Source of the DNA: Daedaleopsis sinensis
Taxonomy: Eukaryota; Basidiomycota; Agaricomycetes; Polyporales; Polyporaceae
Assembly (NCBI GenBank): GCA_033807695.1
Contig: CM066304.1
Span: 372,001 to 436,000 of the forward strand
Length of the DNA: 64,000 nt
Direction of reading: 5' to 3'
Below are positions 25,487-36,532 of this stretch, one piece after another. The position numbers and the translations under genes were made by a program. Position 1 is the stretch's first letter. Each line of letters begins with the position of its first letter. The notes beneath the pieces were generated by a model. That model saw only the letters and a list, made by a program, of their open reading frames with translations. It was not told where the DNA came from and ran no database searches.

Positions 25487-27045
25487 CATACGCCTCGCGC
25501 GAGGGATGATATCTGCGTACTAGGTCAGATCCGCGGTGCTGGGAGACCCTGAAGATGGGACGACTCCAACGTACCCGTGCTGCGCTGGATGTCGTCCAGC
25601 TCCGGGCTGACAACGCAGAGCGAGTCGGCGTCGTCCGTCACGAGCTTGCGTGGACGCGGACGCGGAGGGTGCCTGCGCCGTCTATAGCCCGCGTGCATCG
25701 CAGCCTGGGGCATCCTCAGCTATCCGGGATCGCTGCGAATTCGGCCGGAGCGACGTACCGTCGTCGAGCAGAGCCGCGGCAGGCGGCAAGTGCTGATCCA
25801 GCGGCCGAGAGCAGCCGGAGCGAGCTCGGGAGGCCCAGACGTGCATGAGCCGTCGTGGCTGGTTGTGGGTTGTGGCCTGTAGATTCCTCGGTAAGCAACG
25901 CCCGCTGCGTCTTCTACGCGATGACGACGACATCTGCGTACCAGGCGAGGTCAGAGCCAGTCGGCATTGGTCCGTCGGATTCGGACACGAAGGGGCCTGC
26001 GTGGTACGGTGAGAGACCCTGCGGAAGTCGTAGAACACGACGCGACGCGTGACGCCGTGCCTCGTGCCTCGAGGCCTGGGGCGTGTCAGCGTCGTTCAGG
26101 ATCGCCGCGAACATGCCCGGAGCGAGGTACCGTCCAGGCGGCCGCGGCGGGATCTGTTTGCTGCATTGAGAGGTGTCCAGCACCCGGCTGATGACGTCGC
26201 CGTCGGCCGTCGCGAGCTTGCGCGTACGATGGGCGGCGCGCCTGCGCGCCGTCGTGGCCTCGGCCCACGGACGCGGACAAGGAGGAGGCCTGCGCAGTCC
26301 GGTGAGTACACTTTGGCAAAGATAAACAGACTTGCGACGACTCACTCGAATTGCAGCAGGGACAGGTATACGTGGGCTAGAACTCGGTGAAGGTACAGGT
26401 GGATGTCAATGCACACGATGAGACCCGCGTGCATTGCAACCTAGCACGTGGTCAGCATCGTGCGGGATCGCTGCGAACACGGCCGCAGCCACGTACCGTC
26501 GTCGAGCAGAAGCACGGCGCCCGGCGAGTGTTGTTCTAGCGGGCGTGAGCGGCGGCAGCAAGCCCGGGACGCTCAGACGTGCAGGAGCCGTCGTTACTGG
26601 CTGAGACCAACGTCTTCCTCGCGCGGAAGGCGATATCTGCGTACCACGTAAGATCAGCCTGAGAGCGAGCGAGTTTCGCCAGCTTGCACGTACCATGCGC
26701 GGCGCGCCTGCGCACCATCCTGCCCTCGGGCACGCTCAAGGACGCGGAGGGAGCCTGTGCAGGTTAGTGAGTACAGGTGAGCACAATCGAGCCAGCATGC
26801 ACAGAGCCGCAACGACTCACATGGTTCTCGTAGAATACCACACGATGCGACACGCGTGCATCGCGACCTGGCGTGTGGTCAGCATCGTCCAGGATCGCTG
26901 CGAAACCGGCCGGAGCGACGTACCGTCCGGAAGAGCGTCGAGTACAAGCGCGGCGCTGAGTGCTGCTCCCGCGGGCCCTGCAAGCGGCGGCCGAGCCCGG
27001 GGGACTTGCATGAGCCGTAACTCCTGAGACATGGACAGGCCACGG
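25487..27045. repeat. Unit C block of 370-430-bp imperfect sub-repeats
   Basis: Equivalent of 4422-5979, with cores at about 25728, 26100, 26466 and 26893. Apparently identical to A and B, in contrast with the diverged sequence just before it. Confidence 0.55.
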
Positions 27046-29745
27046 TCAGTATTCTAGATGTGACATTGACGGCGTACTGACGATCTAGTACTCACCGGTG
27101 GCATAAGCGGCGTTGGCAGTCGCCTTGGGATACGGTTGCGCACCAGGATGGTTCCTGCGCAGTGCACGACGGTAGCGAGTCGATACGCGTATGTGCTGAT
27201 TGATGTATGTCACTGAAATATACGGATGTGAGTATGATGATGTTCGCGGTCAATGAAGCAGATACGCACTCAGTATGTGATGGTGAGCGAGCACGGCCCG
27301 GGCTTGGATAGGAAGGGTACAATGCCGGTCTGTGTAAGTCAGTCTGCGTGATATGTCAGGGTTGGACACATGTCACTTGACACCACGAACACGGAAGCAC
27401 ACACCTGTGCGAGTCAGTCAGTACCAACGACGTGCGAATAGATCGTATGAGGGGGGGAGGGAGCTATGAGGTGAGGACAGTGGCAGGGGATGCAGTCCAC
27501 CTGCTCCTGTCCGGGGTACTTATCCTCCCCAGACCTGGCCCGTGCGCAGGTCCCGCCCCCTCGGCACATACGTACGACCCCGGGATCGGAGCAGCATGCC
27601 GGTTAAGCGAGCTATTGTGCCAGCGAGCCGGAGCTTAGAGAAATTGGGGTGGGGCGACGTGCGAACGAGAGAGGCGGAGCTTGCGCGATTCGGCGGAGGA
27701 TGTGAATGTTCCACACTTTCGCAGGTTTCGCGACAGCTCGGGAGTCGCTAGCGTGTGCTTGGCATGCTTGGGCGCTCGGCTGTCAATGATGCGAAATGGG
27801 CGGGCGGGCGTACGTGTTTTGGGGGCTCAGGGATGGAGGATGGGGTGTGGAAGGCAGTTCCGGCTGTTTGCAGCTATTCCCAGATTTCCAGCATCCTTCG
27901 TTGGGGTTCTGTGCTTGACCGGACCTTTGTAATGCTCTTGTTGCAGCTGATGCTGAAGCCATGAAGTCTTGCGTCGTGTGGACGAATATCTTCAATAGTG
28001 CTCGAACGGCGGAAGTTTGAATATACGTGTGTGGAAGGGAATTCCGATCTGTTTTTTGCCTTGACTCGGGGTATCTGTATCTGACAGCACAAGAAGAGTT
28101 TTTATTAGCTATTTATCTAGGAGATGAGTGCTGCAGGAGGACTGCAGCTTGCGTGAGTTGACAATATCGGCCAAATCGTAGGCGGGCGTTCAGTAGCACA
28201 TTCCGAAAGGAGTATCCGAGACGGCCGAGTGTTCTAAGCGCTCACCCGCCGCGATCCTCGGACTCCTCCCGGGTATGCTCACTCTCGCTCTCCGCCCCAC
28301 AGAAACAATTGCTACCGTACTTTGTATTGAAAAGATACACTACGAGACGTATTATGCGATGAAATGTCACTGAGAGTAGTGTCAGATTTGCAACACTGGC
28401 ATGCAGCCTTTGAACTTGATACTAGTATTAATCTATCCCGGGTTACTACTGTGCGCACTGAGAGACACACACCAGGCATTAATGCTCTCCTATATTGACT
28501 GCCTGCGTAGACACTCCGGGGCTGGACGAGTGCTGGGCCGGCAGGAGTCGCACGGAACTGAAGTTTCCGAGGTGGCCGCACACGGAACCGTACTATCACG
28601 GAACATCATGTACCTTGGCAGCCAGGAGTACGTTCACAGTCGTAAGCGGCGGTGGCGAAATCACTTTAGATCCTGCAATCCTTGAAACACCGCTTGAAAG
28701 CTTGAGTTTCAGGCTGCTGGCCGTGCCTACCGTTGGCACAGACCGTGCTCATTTTGTCCATAAAGTAATCTTTTAAGCTACTCATCGTGAAGATGTGCAC
28801 GTACTTGCCAGTGCAAGTACTCATAGACACCGATCCCCCTAATTCCGACGTACCATACAGAGCAGAGTCCAGACATGCCAATTCCGCCCATATCGGACGG
28901 CTCCACATCATGATCAATCCCCTCCCGACGCTTACCCTTGCCGTGCCAAAGACCCTCCCACTAGTAGTCACCGTCGGCATGTGCTCACCGCACACCCATG
29001 TCTCAAGGTGTGTGTTCTCCTCAAGCTTGCAATATGTCTCGACTTGGATAGCAGAATATGATTGTCGAAGCAAGGACAGACTTAGAGGGGAGGACCGGGG
29101 AGAGCAGCTTACGATTTGCGCCCAAACACAAGTTGACTCGGTTCAGTGATTTGCAGCGAAGCGACTGTTTCGCGATAGTGTGTGACCATCTCGTGATGTC
29201 TTCCTGGCGCTATAGCGGCTAGAATATTCTTGTTACACAAGGCACAAGCGCAGATCACCCCACAGGCTACTGACAAGTACTGTACATATCCGAATTTGTG
29301 CGCTCGTCCCACTTCTTTCCCCGCCGCAACTCACCACTGCACCGTCATCATCCACCACACCCACTGCAGCGGTCCCGGGAGGAGGTACCAAGGAAGACAC
29401 AAGTCCTCGTGCACCCCAACGGTGAGTTGTCGACTGGGATGGCTACGTGAATCTGGTGAGCAGTCCAGTAATCCCTTCTCTGAGGCACGATGGACTGAAA
29501 CTTATCTGTGGACAATGTACAGCAAGCATGGTCTCTTACCCTCATTTGACACCTGAGCTTGACTCAGAGTCCAGTGACCGTGACGGCGGCGAGTCACTGC
29601 AAGCGCGGTTATCGCGAGAGCAGGCACGCGGAACCGTGTCGATCTTCATCAAGACATAAGTGGGCTTTATTCCTGCGTATCTCTACACCGTCCTGAGCAT
29701 GAGCTGACAGGTCAAGGTCAGACCGACACTGCAGAACGTGCAATA
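27046..29745. other. Unit C unassigned spacer
   Basis: Equivalent of 5980-8639. It has A-type sequence at 27770-28020, private divergence at 28627-29240 and B-type sequence at 29330-29660. Nothing recognisable as a gene. Confidence 0.5.
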
Positions 29746-31244
29746 CAAGTCCGAGACTGGTGAGCTTCCATTTCGTTGTTCATGCCCCCGCCGGAGCGCA
29801 CACTTACACTGCCTTCAGCTTCTCGTGCGGTACGCTTCTTCAATGGGAGGTCCTTTGGCAGCCATCGCGTGGGTTCAAGTCCGGAGACTCGGACATGGTA
29901 CCGTGCTGAGCGGGCAGACTAGATCGGAAGAGGATGGAGACGTCAGGGCGAGCCTGATCAGCCTGGTGAGTCGTTGTCAAACATGTGTCACAACGGTCAT
30001 TCATTTCCATGAAGGATTCCGGTACATCGCTGCACGTAACTCCGAGCGAAAGACGACTGTCGCACCACAGACACCGGAACAGGCTCGCACCACGAGGAGT
30101 CCATCTACAAGTGAGAGCCGGGCAACCAGTCCTGGCCCGAGTGGATCGCCTGTCGGCTGAAGGGCTCACTAGCACAAGATTTCGACCCAAGACCAGCGCA
30201 CAAGATTTCGACCCAAGACCAGCCTGCGCCGCCTAAAGCCTTCCGGAATATGGGAGGTCTAAGGCCGAGTATCAACCAGTCCGACTCGCAGCGTGTCCGG
30301 GACGTGTCACCAACTTGTCCAGGTCGAGAGACCAGGTCGTACCTCGAGATGCACAGGTTCAAGTCCAGGTACGTAGACTCGTAGACTCGCTCTTCAAGGT
30401 GGCAGCTCCGAGTCAGCGTGTTCACTGACGGTGACACTCAGTTCAGCACGAGCGCAGACACTGGATAGTTCCAGCCCGGGAGGGTGCGTCGAGCTCCTTC
30501 TGCAGGTCAGACGCGACCAAATCCCAAGACAATCACTAGAGCACGATTTCTAGGCCATCGAGACTGCCCGAAAACCAAGTCCGCCCAGTTTAGTTCCAGA
30601 GACGGTCTTCAAGTGTAGCAGTGACATCTTCGGGCACGAGCCCCGGGCCAGACAGATATCTGGACAGAGCAAGCCGCATCTCGAGCTCGCAGTGCGCGGT
30701 CAGACTCTGCAGCGAAAACCCCGGTGGGGAGCAGATGTCGACATGTTCGCCGAGAAAGCCGACTGGCAGGTACGTGATCTCGTCGATTCACTTTGCTCCG
30801 AGTCAGCGTGGTCATCAGTGACATTTTCCAGCACATTCCCAAGAGCAGCATTCAACGTCTAGAGCTCGCAGTGCGCGATGAGACTTTGCAGCGAAGACCG
30901 GGAGAGAGCATGGCGGTCGGGAGCAAGCAGGGACGGTGGATAGGCGCCCGTGTTCGAGACGTGTTTCTGAGCGAGTCTGGTGGGGTCTTAGCTCGAGCTC
31001 ATAGAGCGGTCGGATTTCGAGTCCATAGTAGTGTATTCGATAGTGTATTCTAGTCAGGTATGCAATGCGGCGAGCACCTTGTGAGCTCTCTACACCCCGA
31101 ACGCGAGCATCTCCCCTCCCCCTCCCCCGAAATCTCCCCTCCATCCCGAGTGCTCTATGCCTCAAAAACTCCCGTGTGCTCTACAGCCCAAAAAACTCCC
31201 TAACTTACGAATTCTCTCCAAGGCAGGCAGTCTCCACGTCACCT
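29746..31244. repeat. Unit C exon-like repeated block, diverged at its end
   Basis: Equivalent of 8640-10118, with a local 26-bp tandem duplication at 30172-30223. From about 30960 to 31150 it diverges from A and B with several indels, just before the 3' end of the fourth START-like gene copy. Confidence 0.4.
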
Positions 31245-32471
31245 CTACTCAACGCCGCACAGCATGCACTTCACCCCGGCAAACAAATATATTCGCGTGG
31301 CTACATCATCGCGCGCTACGCTACCCGCGCCCCCGCCCGAGCACACCAACGCTGTCCAAGGTAACTGAGAGACGAGGTCAGAAGAACCCTTCGTCGAGAG
31401 TTGCACGTCCCATCCGTGAGCAGATGGAAGGGAGAACTCGACAGACCGAACGAGCCGACGGATTTCGCGTAATGTGTGAAGTTCTTCCATACTATGTTCG
31501 GCATGCGGAGGACGGTAGTCGTCCTCGGGCACGATAGAGTAGTCTACCGTGAGAGCCTCCCTGTCAATGGCAAAGCGTATTCGCTCGACAGACACGCCGT
31601 TGCCGTAGCCTATGAGAAGAGGAACACGCGAGCCGCGTTGCTGCACAGTCTTGTACAAGCCCACAGTCATCGCGCTCAGCTGTTGCGCGAGACTCGTTCC
31701 CGAGCCGAAGTTGAACACCAGGCGGAAGTTGTGTTGCCAGAAACAGCTAATTCGCAGCCGTGGTACGCTCGAGCGTTGGTTCTGCTCCGTACCCTGTGGC
31801 TGGATGCGCTGAATACACCAGGCGAACACTGGGACATTTGAATATATGCATGCGGGGCTTACGAGATAGTACTCACACGCGACGTCGGACCGAACATATG
31901 GCGGAGAAGGACGCAGATACGTCGGTTCGTCGGGGGAGCGAGGTAGGGATGTGGAAATATCGATGAGGGTGGTGGCGTCGTTGAATGTACGTGATATGGT
32001 GACCGCATCTCGCGGACTGTATTCGTGGTCGGGACACTACATGCCTGTGAAGAACTGCAGGACTCACTTTGCCGGCCAACCAAGGGAGAAGTTGACCTTG
32101 GATATCCGAGTGGCCTGGTCAAACATCTCGAGCAACTGTGCGCCCTCCACCGCGGGGTCCCAGTCCTTGCGCAACTCCGGTGTGACCAGAACGGACTTCC
32201 ACGCCTCCAACGATACGGGCTCGTCGCCAATGGCCACTTCGAGAACTGCGCGGTGGATGCTGTCCCCAGACTTGTTCTGTCGGCGGTGAATGATGACATC
32301 GGTGAGTTCGGGAGAAGACGTCGCACGGCCCTTGCCCTTCGCCGGCGGGTTGGGGTCGTTGGAGATAGGTACACGTTTCCACTCGGGGGAAGAGTGCGAT
32401 GTGAGGAGTTGTCGAAAGTGTGCTTGAGCGTTGTCGAGAGCGTCATACCACGACTGGTGTAGTCTGCGCAT
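31245..32471 (-). CDS. START-like (DUF3074-type) protein, copy D, next to pyridoxal kinase
   Basis: Exons 32068-32471, 31877-32016 and 31245-31828 give 375 residues with the same introns (32017-32067 and 31829-31876). It differs from A-C at a few codons in exon 1 and the exon 3 start (for example PISNDPNPPAKG against PVSSDPNPPTKG). Upstream of the start codon it also differs by indels, so the upstream open frame seen in A-C is broken here; that supports the downstream start. It is divergent from pyridoxal kinase with 481 bp between the two start codons, probably the original gene order. Confidence 0.65.
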
Positions 32472-32950
32472 ACCGCATGAAATGGAATACTGACAAGTCA
32501 GAGGGATATATGCGCACCTTGTACCATCCATTGTGTGTCGTCAGAGGTTCGTGAGTGGTCGTTATATATGGCAGTAGTCGATTATGGTACGAGCGCAATG
32601 TTGTGGGGATCAAGAACACGTGAAACACGCCACGTTGCCTCCGCGAGATTAATGAAGTAACAGGGAGGGTTGTTGAGCGCGTCGTTCAGAACAATCGTTC
32701 AGACGGCGTCGCGAGATGCGGAGGTCGTCGTGGACGAGAGTCAAGGCCAAAGCGCGAATCTCGACACCGACTTCGGACTTAGACGTCGAGAGAACGGTGA
32801 TTGCCGATGTTGCCTTATTTGGGTTTCTTAATTGAATTCACTTATCCGATAACGAGGTTTACTCATTGATCACAAGTTTGCAAGAAAACCTCTGCGAGAA
32901 AACCTCCAGGCTGTGAGCGATATCCCAGTACCTAGGCTCATCTCCAGGCT
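31649..32950. repeat. Partial fourth array unit D, joined to the pyridoxal kinase gene
   Basis: This copy contains most of the START-like gene and the intergenic region, then continues into the intact pyridoxal kinase gene instead of the repeat spacer. It differs from A-C by scattered substitutions in exon 1 (for example Val to Ile and Thr to Ala) and by indels in the promoter region. It therefore probably represents the ancestral junction from which the array expanded. Confidence 0.85.
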
Positions 32951-32952
32951 CG
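32472..32952. promoter_or_regulatory. Divergent intergenic region between START-like gene D and pyridoxal kinase
   Basis: 481 bp separate the two outward-facing start codons, so this is probably a shared bidirectional promoter. It is the only part of the pyridoxal kinase locus carried along in the array units. A duplicated AAAACCTC piece lies near 32885 and 32900. No clear TATA element was identified. Confidence 0.4.
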
Positions 32953-34351
32953 ATGGCGACAGGCAATTTCAGTCAAGGGCGCATTCTCAGCATTCAATCC
33001 CACGTCGCGTACGGTTATGTTGGCGGGAAAGCAGCGGTCTTTCCACTTCAATGTCTCGGATACGACGTAGACGTGAGTTTGTCGTTTCTTGTCGAGCATC
33101 TTCCACTTCAGCAAATAGCCCAGAAGTTCAACATGAGCAGCGTAGCTGAAATAGGCCTAAATTTGCTGATGTATGGCCGGTCAGGTTGTCAACACTGTCA
33201 ACTTCTCTAACCACTCAGGTAAGCCACCCCCTCCGAATTCCAGAATACCCTGTTTGACCCGCTCGGATATCCTGTGGCAGGTTATGGACGCTTTGGCGGG
33301 TCGAGAACATCTGCAGAAGACCTCACGCGGATATTTGACATCATGGATCAAAACGAGCTTCTCAAGCCCGAACGGCTCCTGACAGGTGTGCTTGAGCCTT
33401 TAACCAGGATGTGTTGCATCGCCCTCACAATCAAACGATTCCAGGCTATGTACCTGGCGCCGAAGCGACTACTGCAGTAACCTCTCTAGCTAGGAAGTTG
33501 CGAGAGCGCGATCCTACTCTGATATATCTGCTAGATCGTAAGCATGTACCTCTCACGACGTGGAACAGCATCTGACTCATACCGCCAGCCGTGTTGGGTG
33601 ATTCCGGGCGACTGTACGTCTCCCCGGAGGTGGTCCCAATATACCGAGAGGCACTTTTTCTCGCCACGATCATCACCCCAAACTGGTTCGAAGTAGAGTG
33701 AGCAGCGCGCGCAATATCGCTAGGCAAATGGCAGGCTCATACGCGGTGCCCCGCAGGGTGCTAACGAACGTCAAGATCACAGACGCTGCCACGCTGCGTC
33801 AAGCCATCCGGATCCTGCACGACACCTACAAAGTCCCCCATGTCGTCATAAGCTCAATACCGCTCAAGGGCTGGCTGCAAGACTGCCTCCCATCCTCTCT
33901 ACGACCAGCAGGCACCGACACCGACTACCTCGCATGCATCGCATCCTCCAGCACGACGGGCGGCTCAAAGGCCGTCCACGCATCGTGCTTCCCTTGTCTT
34001 CCCGGGTACTTCTCAGGCGTGGGCGACCTCTTCTCCGCCCTCGTGCTCGCTCACTTCACCGACGGCAGTGCGAGCACACCTGGGGACGAAACACCACTCT
34101 CGCGTGCGGCCTCTCAGGCCGTGAGCAAGACGCATGCGATCCTGTCGATGACGCACGAGGCGGCGCTCGCGCTTCCCGAGGAGGAGCGCCAGGTGACGGA
34201 CGAGGAGCTCGACACGCGGGAGCCGATGCGCAAGATCAAGAGGATGCGCGGGAGGGAGTTGCGGCTGATACAGGGCCAGGACATCATCCGTGGCACTCAG
34301 GCCATAGAGTATAGACAGCTGAAGCCATGGGCTGAGTTCTGGGCGGTCTGA
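32953..34351 (+). CDS. Pyridoxal kinase (Bud16-type)
   Basis: ATP-dependent phosphorylation of pyridoxal, pyridoxine and pyridoxamine in the vitamin B6 salvage pathway, in the cytosol. Six exons: 32953-33072, 33185-33218, 33281-33385, 33445-33537, 33589-33697 and 33757-34351 (936 nt, 311 residues, in frame throughout). The N-terminus has the ribokinase-fold pattern [20 protein letters not shown] (residues 13-33). [14 protein letters not shown] follows across introns 1 and 2, then [12 protein letters not shown] and the ATP-site helix [10 protein letters not shown] at 201-210 with the catalytic Asp204. Length and motif order are normal for the family. Start: first ATG directly before the conserved N-terminus. 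Exon 2 is only 34 nt. The gene bounds the tandem array, and truncated copies of its leader are in every unit. Confidence 0.88.
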
Positions 34352-35326
34352 TGCATTCTTAAACCTGGTTAACCCTTTATATAAGATGGCTGTTACTTAC
34401 ATTCTTCTACCACTTAAATACCAATAGCTTAGAACCAAACTGGTGCAGGAGAACAAAGAACACGTACTTAGATCAGGATTCGGTTGGTCACACTGCGACT
34501 GCGACTCACTAGTTATGTCACGGATACTGCTTACCTCAGCCTTATATCGCGACAGGAGAAGATGTAAGTATATTGCTTTATGCTTACAGCTACCTCAGCC
34601 TCCTGCAAGTGGTTGGAAACGAACGCCCAGGACGCTGTGCTCATTGGATGGCCAAAAGGAGGCGGACGCTGGTGGTGGGGCGGGTGGAGAGAACACCACC
34701 TCTCCACTGCCAGTGTGACCAATCGAACTGGATGGCACTGTCGCTAGCTTTACCGATGGAGCTGCTTCAAGACAAGGATTTTTCGTCGTGGACTATTGAT
34801 CTGCAGTTAAGTAGCTGTAAGAGCTGAGACAACGACCTCCAGGTACTAGTACAAATCTTGCTCAAGACAGCTTCTATACGACGTAAGAAATGAACGATGC
34901 CCCGGACAGTTCGCTACAGTTCGCGCGTCCAGTCCGGGACGCGACACAACTTCTTAAAGTTAAAACCCGATGAACCTATGCAGACCTAGGCGAGTCTGTC
35001 TGGTCGCCACAAGTCGCCACACAATATTAAGTATGATTTGCAATTGCGCCGGAGCCGCGTATGTGTGATGCCGAGGTCACCCCTGGTCACCCCCGCCGAG
35101 CCCCGCCGACGCTCATCGTGTACGTTCTGCCGTCCCAATCTTATCAGATAAAAGGGAGCACGGGCCATCATCGCTCGACGCTATAACCACCCCAGTCCCC
35201 AGCCATCTTGCAGGGCAATACACTACCTTACAACAGCCTGAACGACCCAGTACGTTCCCCCCAAAGCGACGCCGCGCCTACTGACGTCCACAATTGGCCC
35301 TCTCGCAGCACATTCTACGCCGCATC
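34352..35326. other. Intergenic region between pyridoxal kinase and the first FAD monooxygenase
   Basis: No supportable gene in 975 bp. It contains the motif TATCAGATAAAAGG at 35142-35155, shared with the third monooxygenase promoter. Confidence 0.5.
35142..35155 (+). promoter_or_regulatory. Shared TATCAGATAAAAGG promoter motif of monooxygenase 1
   Basis: The 14-mer also occurs at 39497-39510 upstream of monooxygenase 3. TATC/GATA halves form a palindromic double GATA core (TTATCTGATA on the other strand), and ATAAAAGG can act as a TATA-type element. It lies about 170 bp before the start codon. Confidence 0.4.
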
Positions 35327-36532
35327 ATGGCTAGCGCATTCCCCCGCATTGCGATCGTAGGCGGCGGTCTCGCAGGACTTACCCTCCGCCGCACGCTCTC
35401 ACGCTACGGCATCCCGGCAACCATCTACGAGCGCGAGTCCGGCTTCTTCGCGCGCGCGCACCTCGGGGGCACCCTCGACCTCGGCTGGGACAGCGGCCAG
35501 CGCGCCCTGCGCGAGAACGGCCTCGAAGCGGAGTTCCAGAAGTACGCGCGGCCGGAGGGCGACGAGTTCAAGCTGCTCGACCCTGCCGGGAACATCCTGC
35601 TCGCGAAGGGCGCAGAGGAGAACGCGGACCGGGACCCTCGCGACATCCGTCCCGAGATCGACCGCAGCAAGTTGCGAAAGATCCTCCTCGACTCCGTGCC
35701 CGCAGATTCCGTCAAGTGGAGCCACGGGCTGTCCGCTATCCGACCCCTCGAAGGCGGGGAGCACGAGCTCACATTCTCCGACGGGAATACTGTCGTGTCC
35801 GACCTCGTCGTCGGCGCGGAGGGCGCGAACTCGCGTGTCCGACCCCTCGTCTCTCCCGCCACCCCTATCTACCACGGAATCACTGGGTGCGAGATTTCGA
35901 TCGCTCCCGAGGTCGCCGCTCGTCCGGACATGAAGGATATCGCGGAGCTCGTTGGGAACGGCATGGCAGGTGTCCTCGGGGACGGCAAGAACTTCGCGTG
36001 CCAGCGCAACGGCGACGGGCGCATCCGCGCGTACGCGTGGTTCCGTGGTCCAGAGGACTGGATACTCCCGAGCGATCCGAGCGAGGCGAGGAAGGCCCTC
36101 CTCGAGAAGTACGAGGGGTGGGCGCCGTGGGTACACAAGTTCATCGAGAACTGCGACGACGCCGCCATCTACCACCGTCCGCTCTACCATCTCCCTGTCG
36201 GACATCGCTGGGACCACGTTCCCGGAGTCACGCTGGTCGGGGACGCTGCGCACCTCATGAGCCCGTACGCAGGTGCCGGGGCAAACCTCGCCATGCTCGA
36301 CGGTCTCGATCTTGGCACCGTCCTTGCCAAGGCGATCCTGGAGAAGAAAAGCGCGGCGGAGAGGGAGGCTGCGATCGCGACTTGGGAGGAGAAGATGTTT
36401 ACAGATGCCGCGAAGATGGTAGCTATAAGCTTGGATGGTGTGGAGGCAGCCTTCAGTCCAGACGCAGCTCACACAGTGCTCGAGGGTGCCAAAGAGTTCA
36501 TCATGAATCCCGCTGCCAGGCGCGAGGCATAG
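35327..36532 (+). CDS. TetX-like FAD-dependent monooxygenase 1
   Basis: Flavoprotein monooxygenase of the aromatic-hydroxylase fold, expected to use FAD and NAD(P)H to hydroxylate a small aromatic or polyketide-like substrate; the substrate is unknown. 401 residues, no intron. FAD-binding Rossmann motif GGGLAG at 12-17, Glu35 ending strand 2 (IYERES), the TetX-like PEIDRSKLRKILL around 109-121, and the second FAD motif GDAAHLMSPYAGAG from 305. No signal peptide or membrane helix. Start chosen at 35327 because MASAFPRIAIVGG begins immediately before the Rossmann strand; an in-frame upstream start would add 11 residues of no family character. First of three tandem paralogs in the same direction. 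The absence of introns, in contrast to all neighbours, would fit bacterial origin or retroposition. Confidence 0.85.
   Translation: MASAFPRIAIVGGGLAGLTLRRTLSRYGIPATIYERESGFFARAHLGGTLDLGWDSGQRALRENGLEAEFQKYARPEGDEFKLLDPAGNILLAKGAEENADRDPRDIRPEIDRSKLRKILLDSVPADSVKWSHGLSAIRPLEGGEHELTFSDGNTVVSDLVVGAEGANSRVRPLVSPATPIYHGITGCEISIAPEVAARPDMKDIAELVGNGMAGVLGDGKNFACQRNGDGRIRAYAWFRGPEDWILPSDPSEARKALLEKYEGWAPWVHKFIENCDDAAIYHRPLYHLPVGHRWDHVPGVTLVGDAAHLMSPYAGAGANLAMLDGLDLGTVLAKAILEKKSAAEREAAIATWEEKMFTDAAKMVAISLDGVEAAFSPDAAHTVLEGAKEFIMNPAARREA

Larger units (their letters stand above)
21071..31648. repeat. Array unit C
   Basis: Colinear with A and B but with several private diverged segments: about 23715-23960, 24660-25280, 28627-29240 and 30165-31150. 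It also has a 26-bp local tandem duplication at 30172-30223. At 27770-28020 it matches A rather than B, and at 29330-29660 it matches B rather than A. Confidence 0.9.
1..32950. repeat. Tandem array of a ~10.5-kb unit (three units plus the start of a fourth)
   Basis: The sequence at position 1 recurs at 10523, 21071 and 31649, giving unit lengths of 10522, 10548 and 10578. All units are in the same orientation and look nearly identical over most of their length, including non-coding parts. Each unit contains one DUF3074-type gene on the minus strand. It is not rDNA, because no 18S, 5.8S or 28S sequence is recognisable. The array ends on the right at the start codon of pyridoxal kinase; the left end is outside the window. 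Several diverged blocks separate the units, which argues against a simple assembly duplication. Confidence 0.95.

Noticed and set aside
1..32950. rDNA array
   Set aside because: Unit size would fit, but no rRNA sequence is recognisable and each unit holds a protein gene.
1..32950. Assembly artefact duplicating one read path
   Set aside because: Several blocks differ between units by many substitutions and indels, so real distinct copies exist, although exact copy number is not proven.
1..32950. CRISPR-like array
   Set aside because: Repeats are kilobases or hundreds of bases long without short regularly spaced repeats and unique spacers; the sequence is fungal.
35399..36472. 357-codon antisense frame under monooxygenase 1, and similar frames under 2 and 3
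   Set aside because: Mirror frames of a GC-rich coding sequence; sense proteins have clear FAD motifs.
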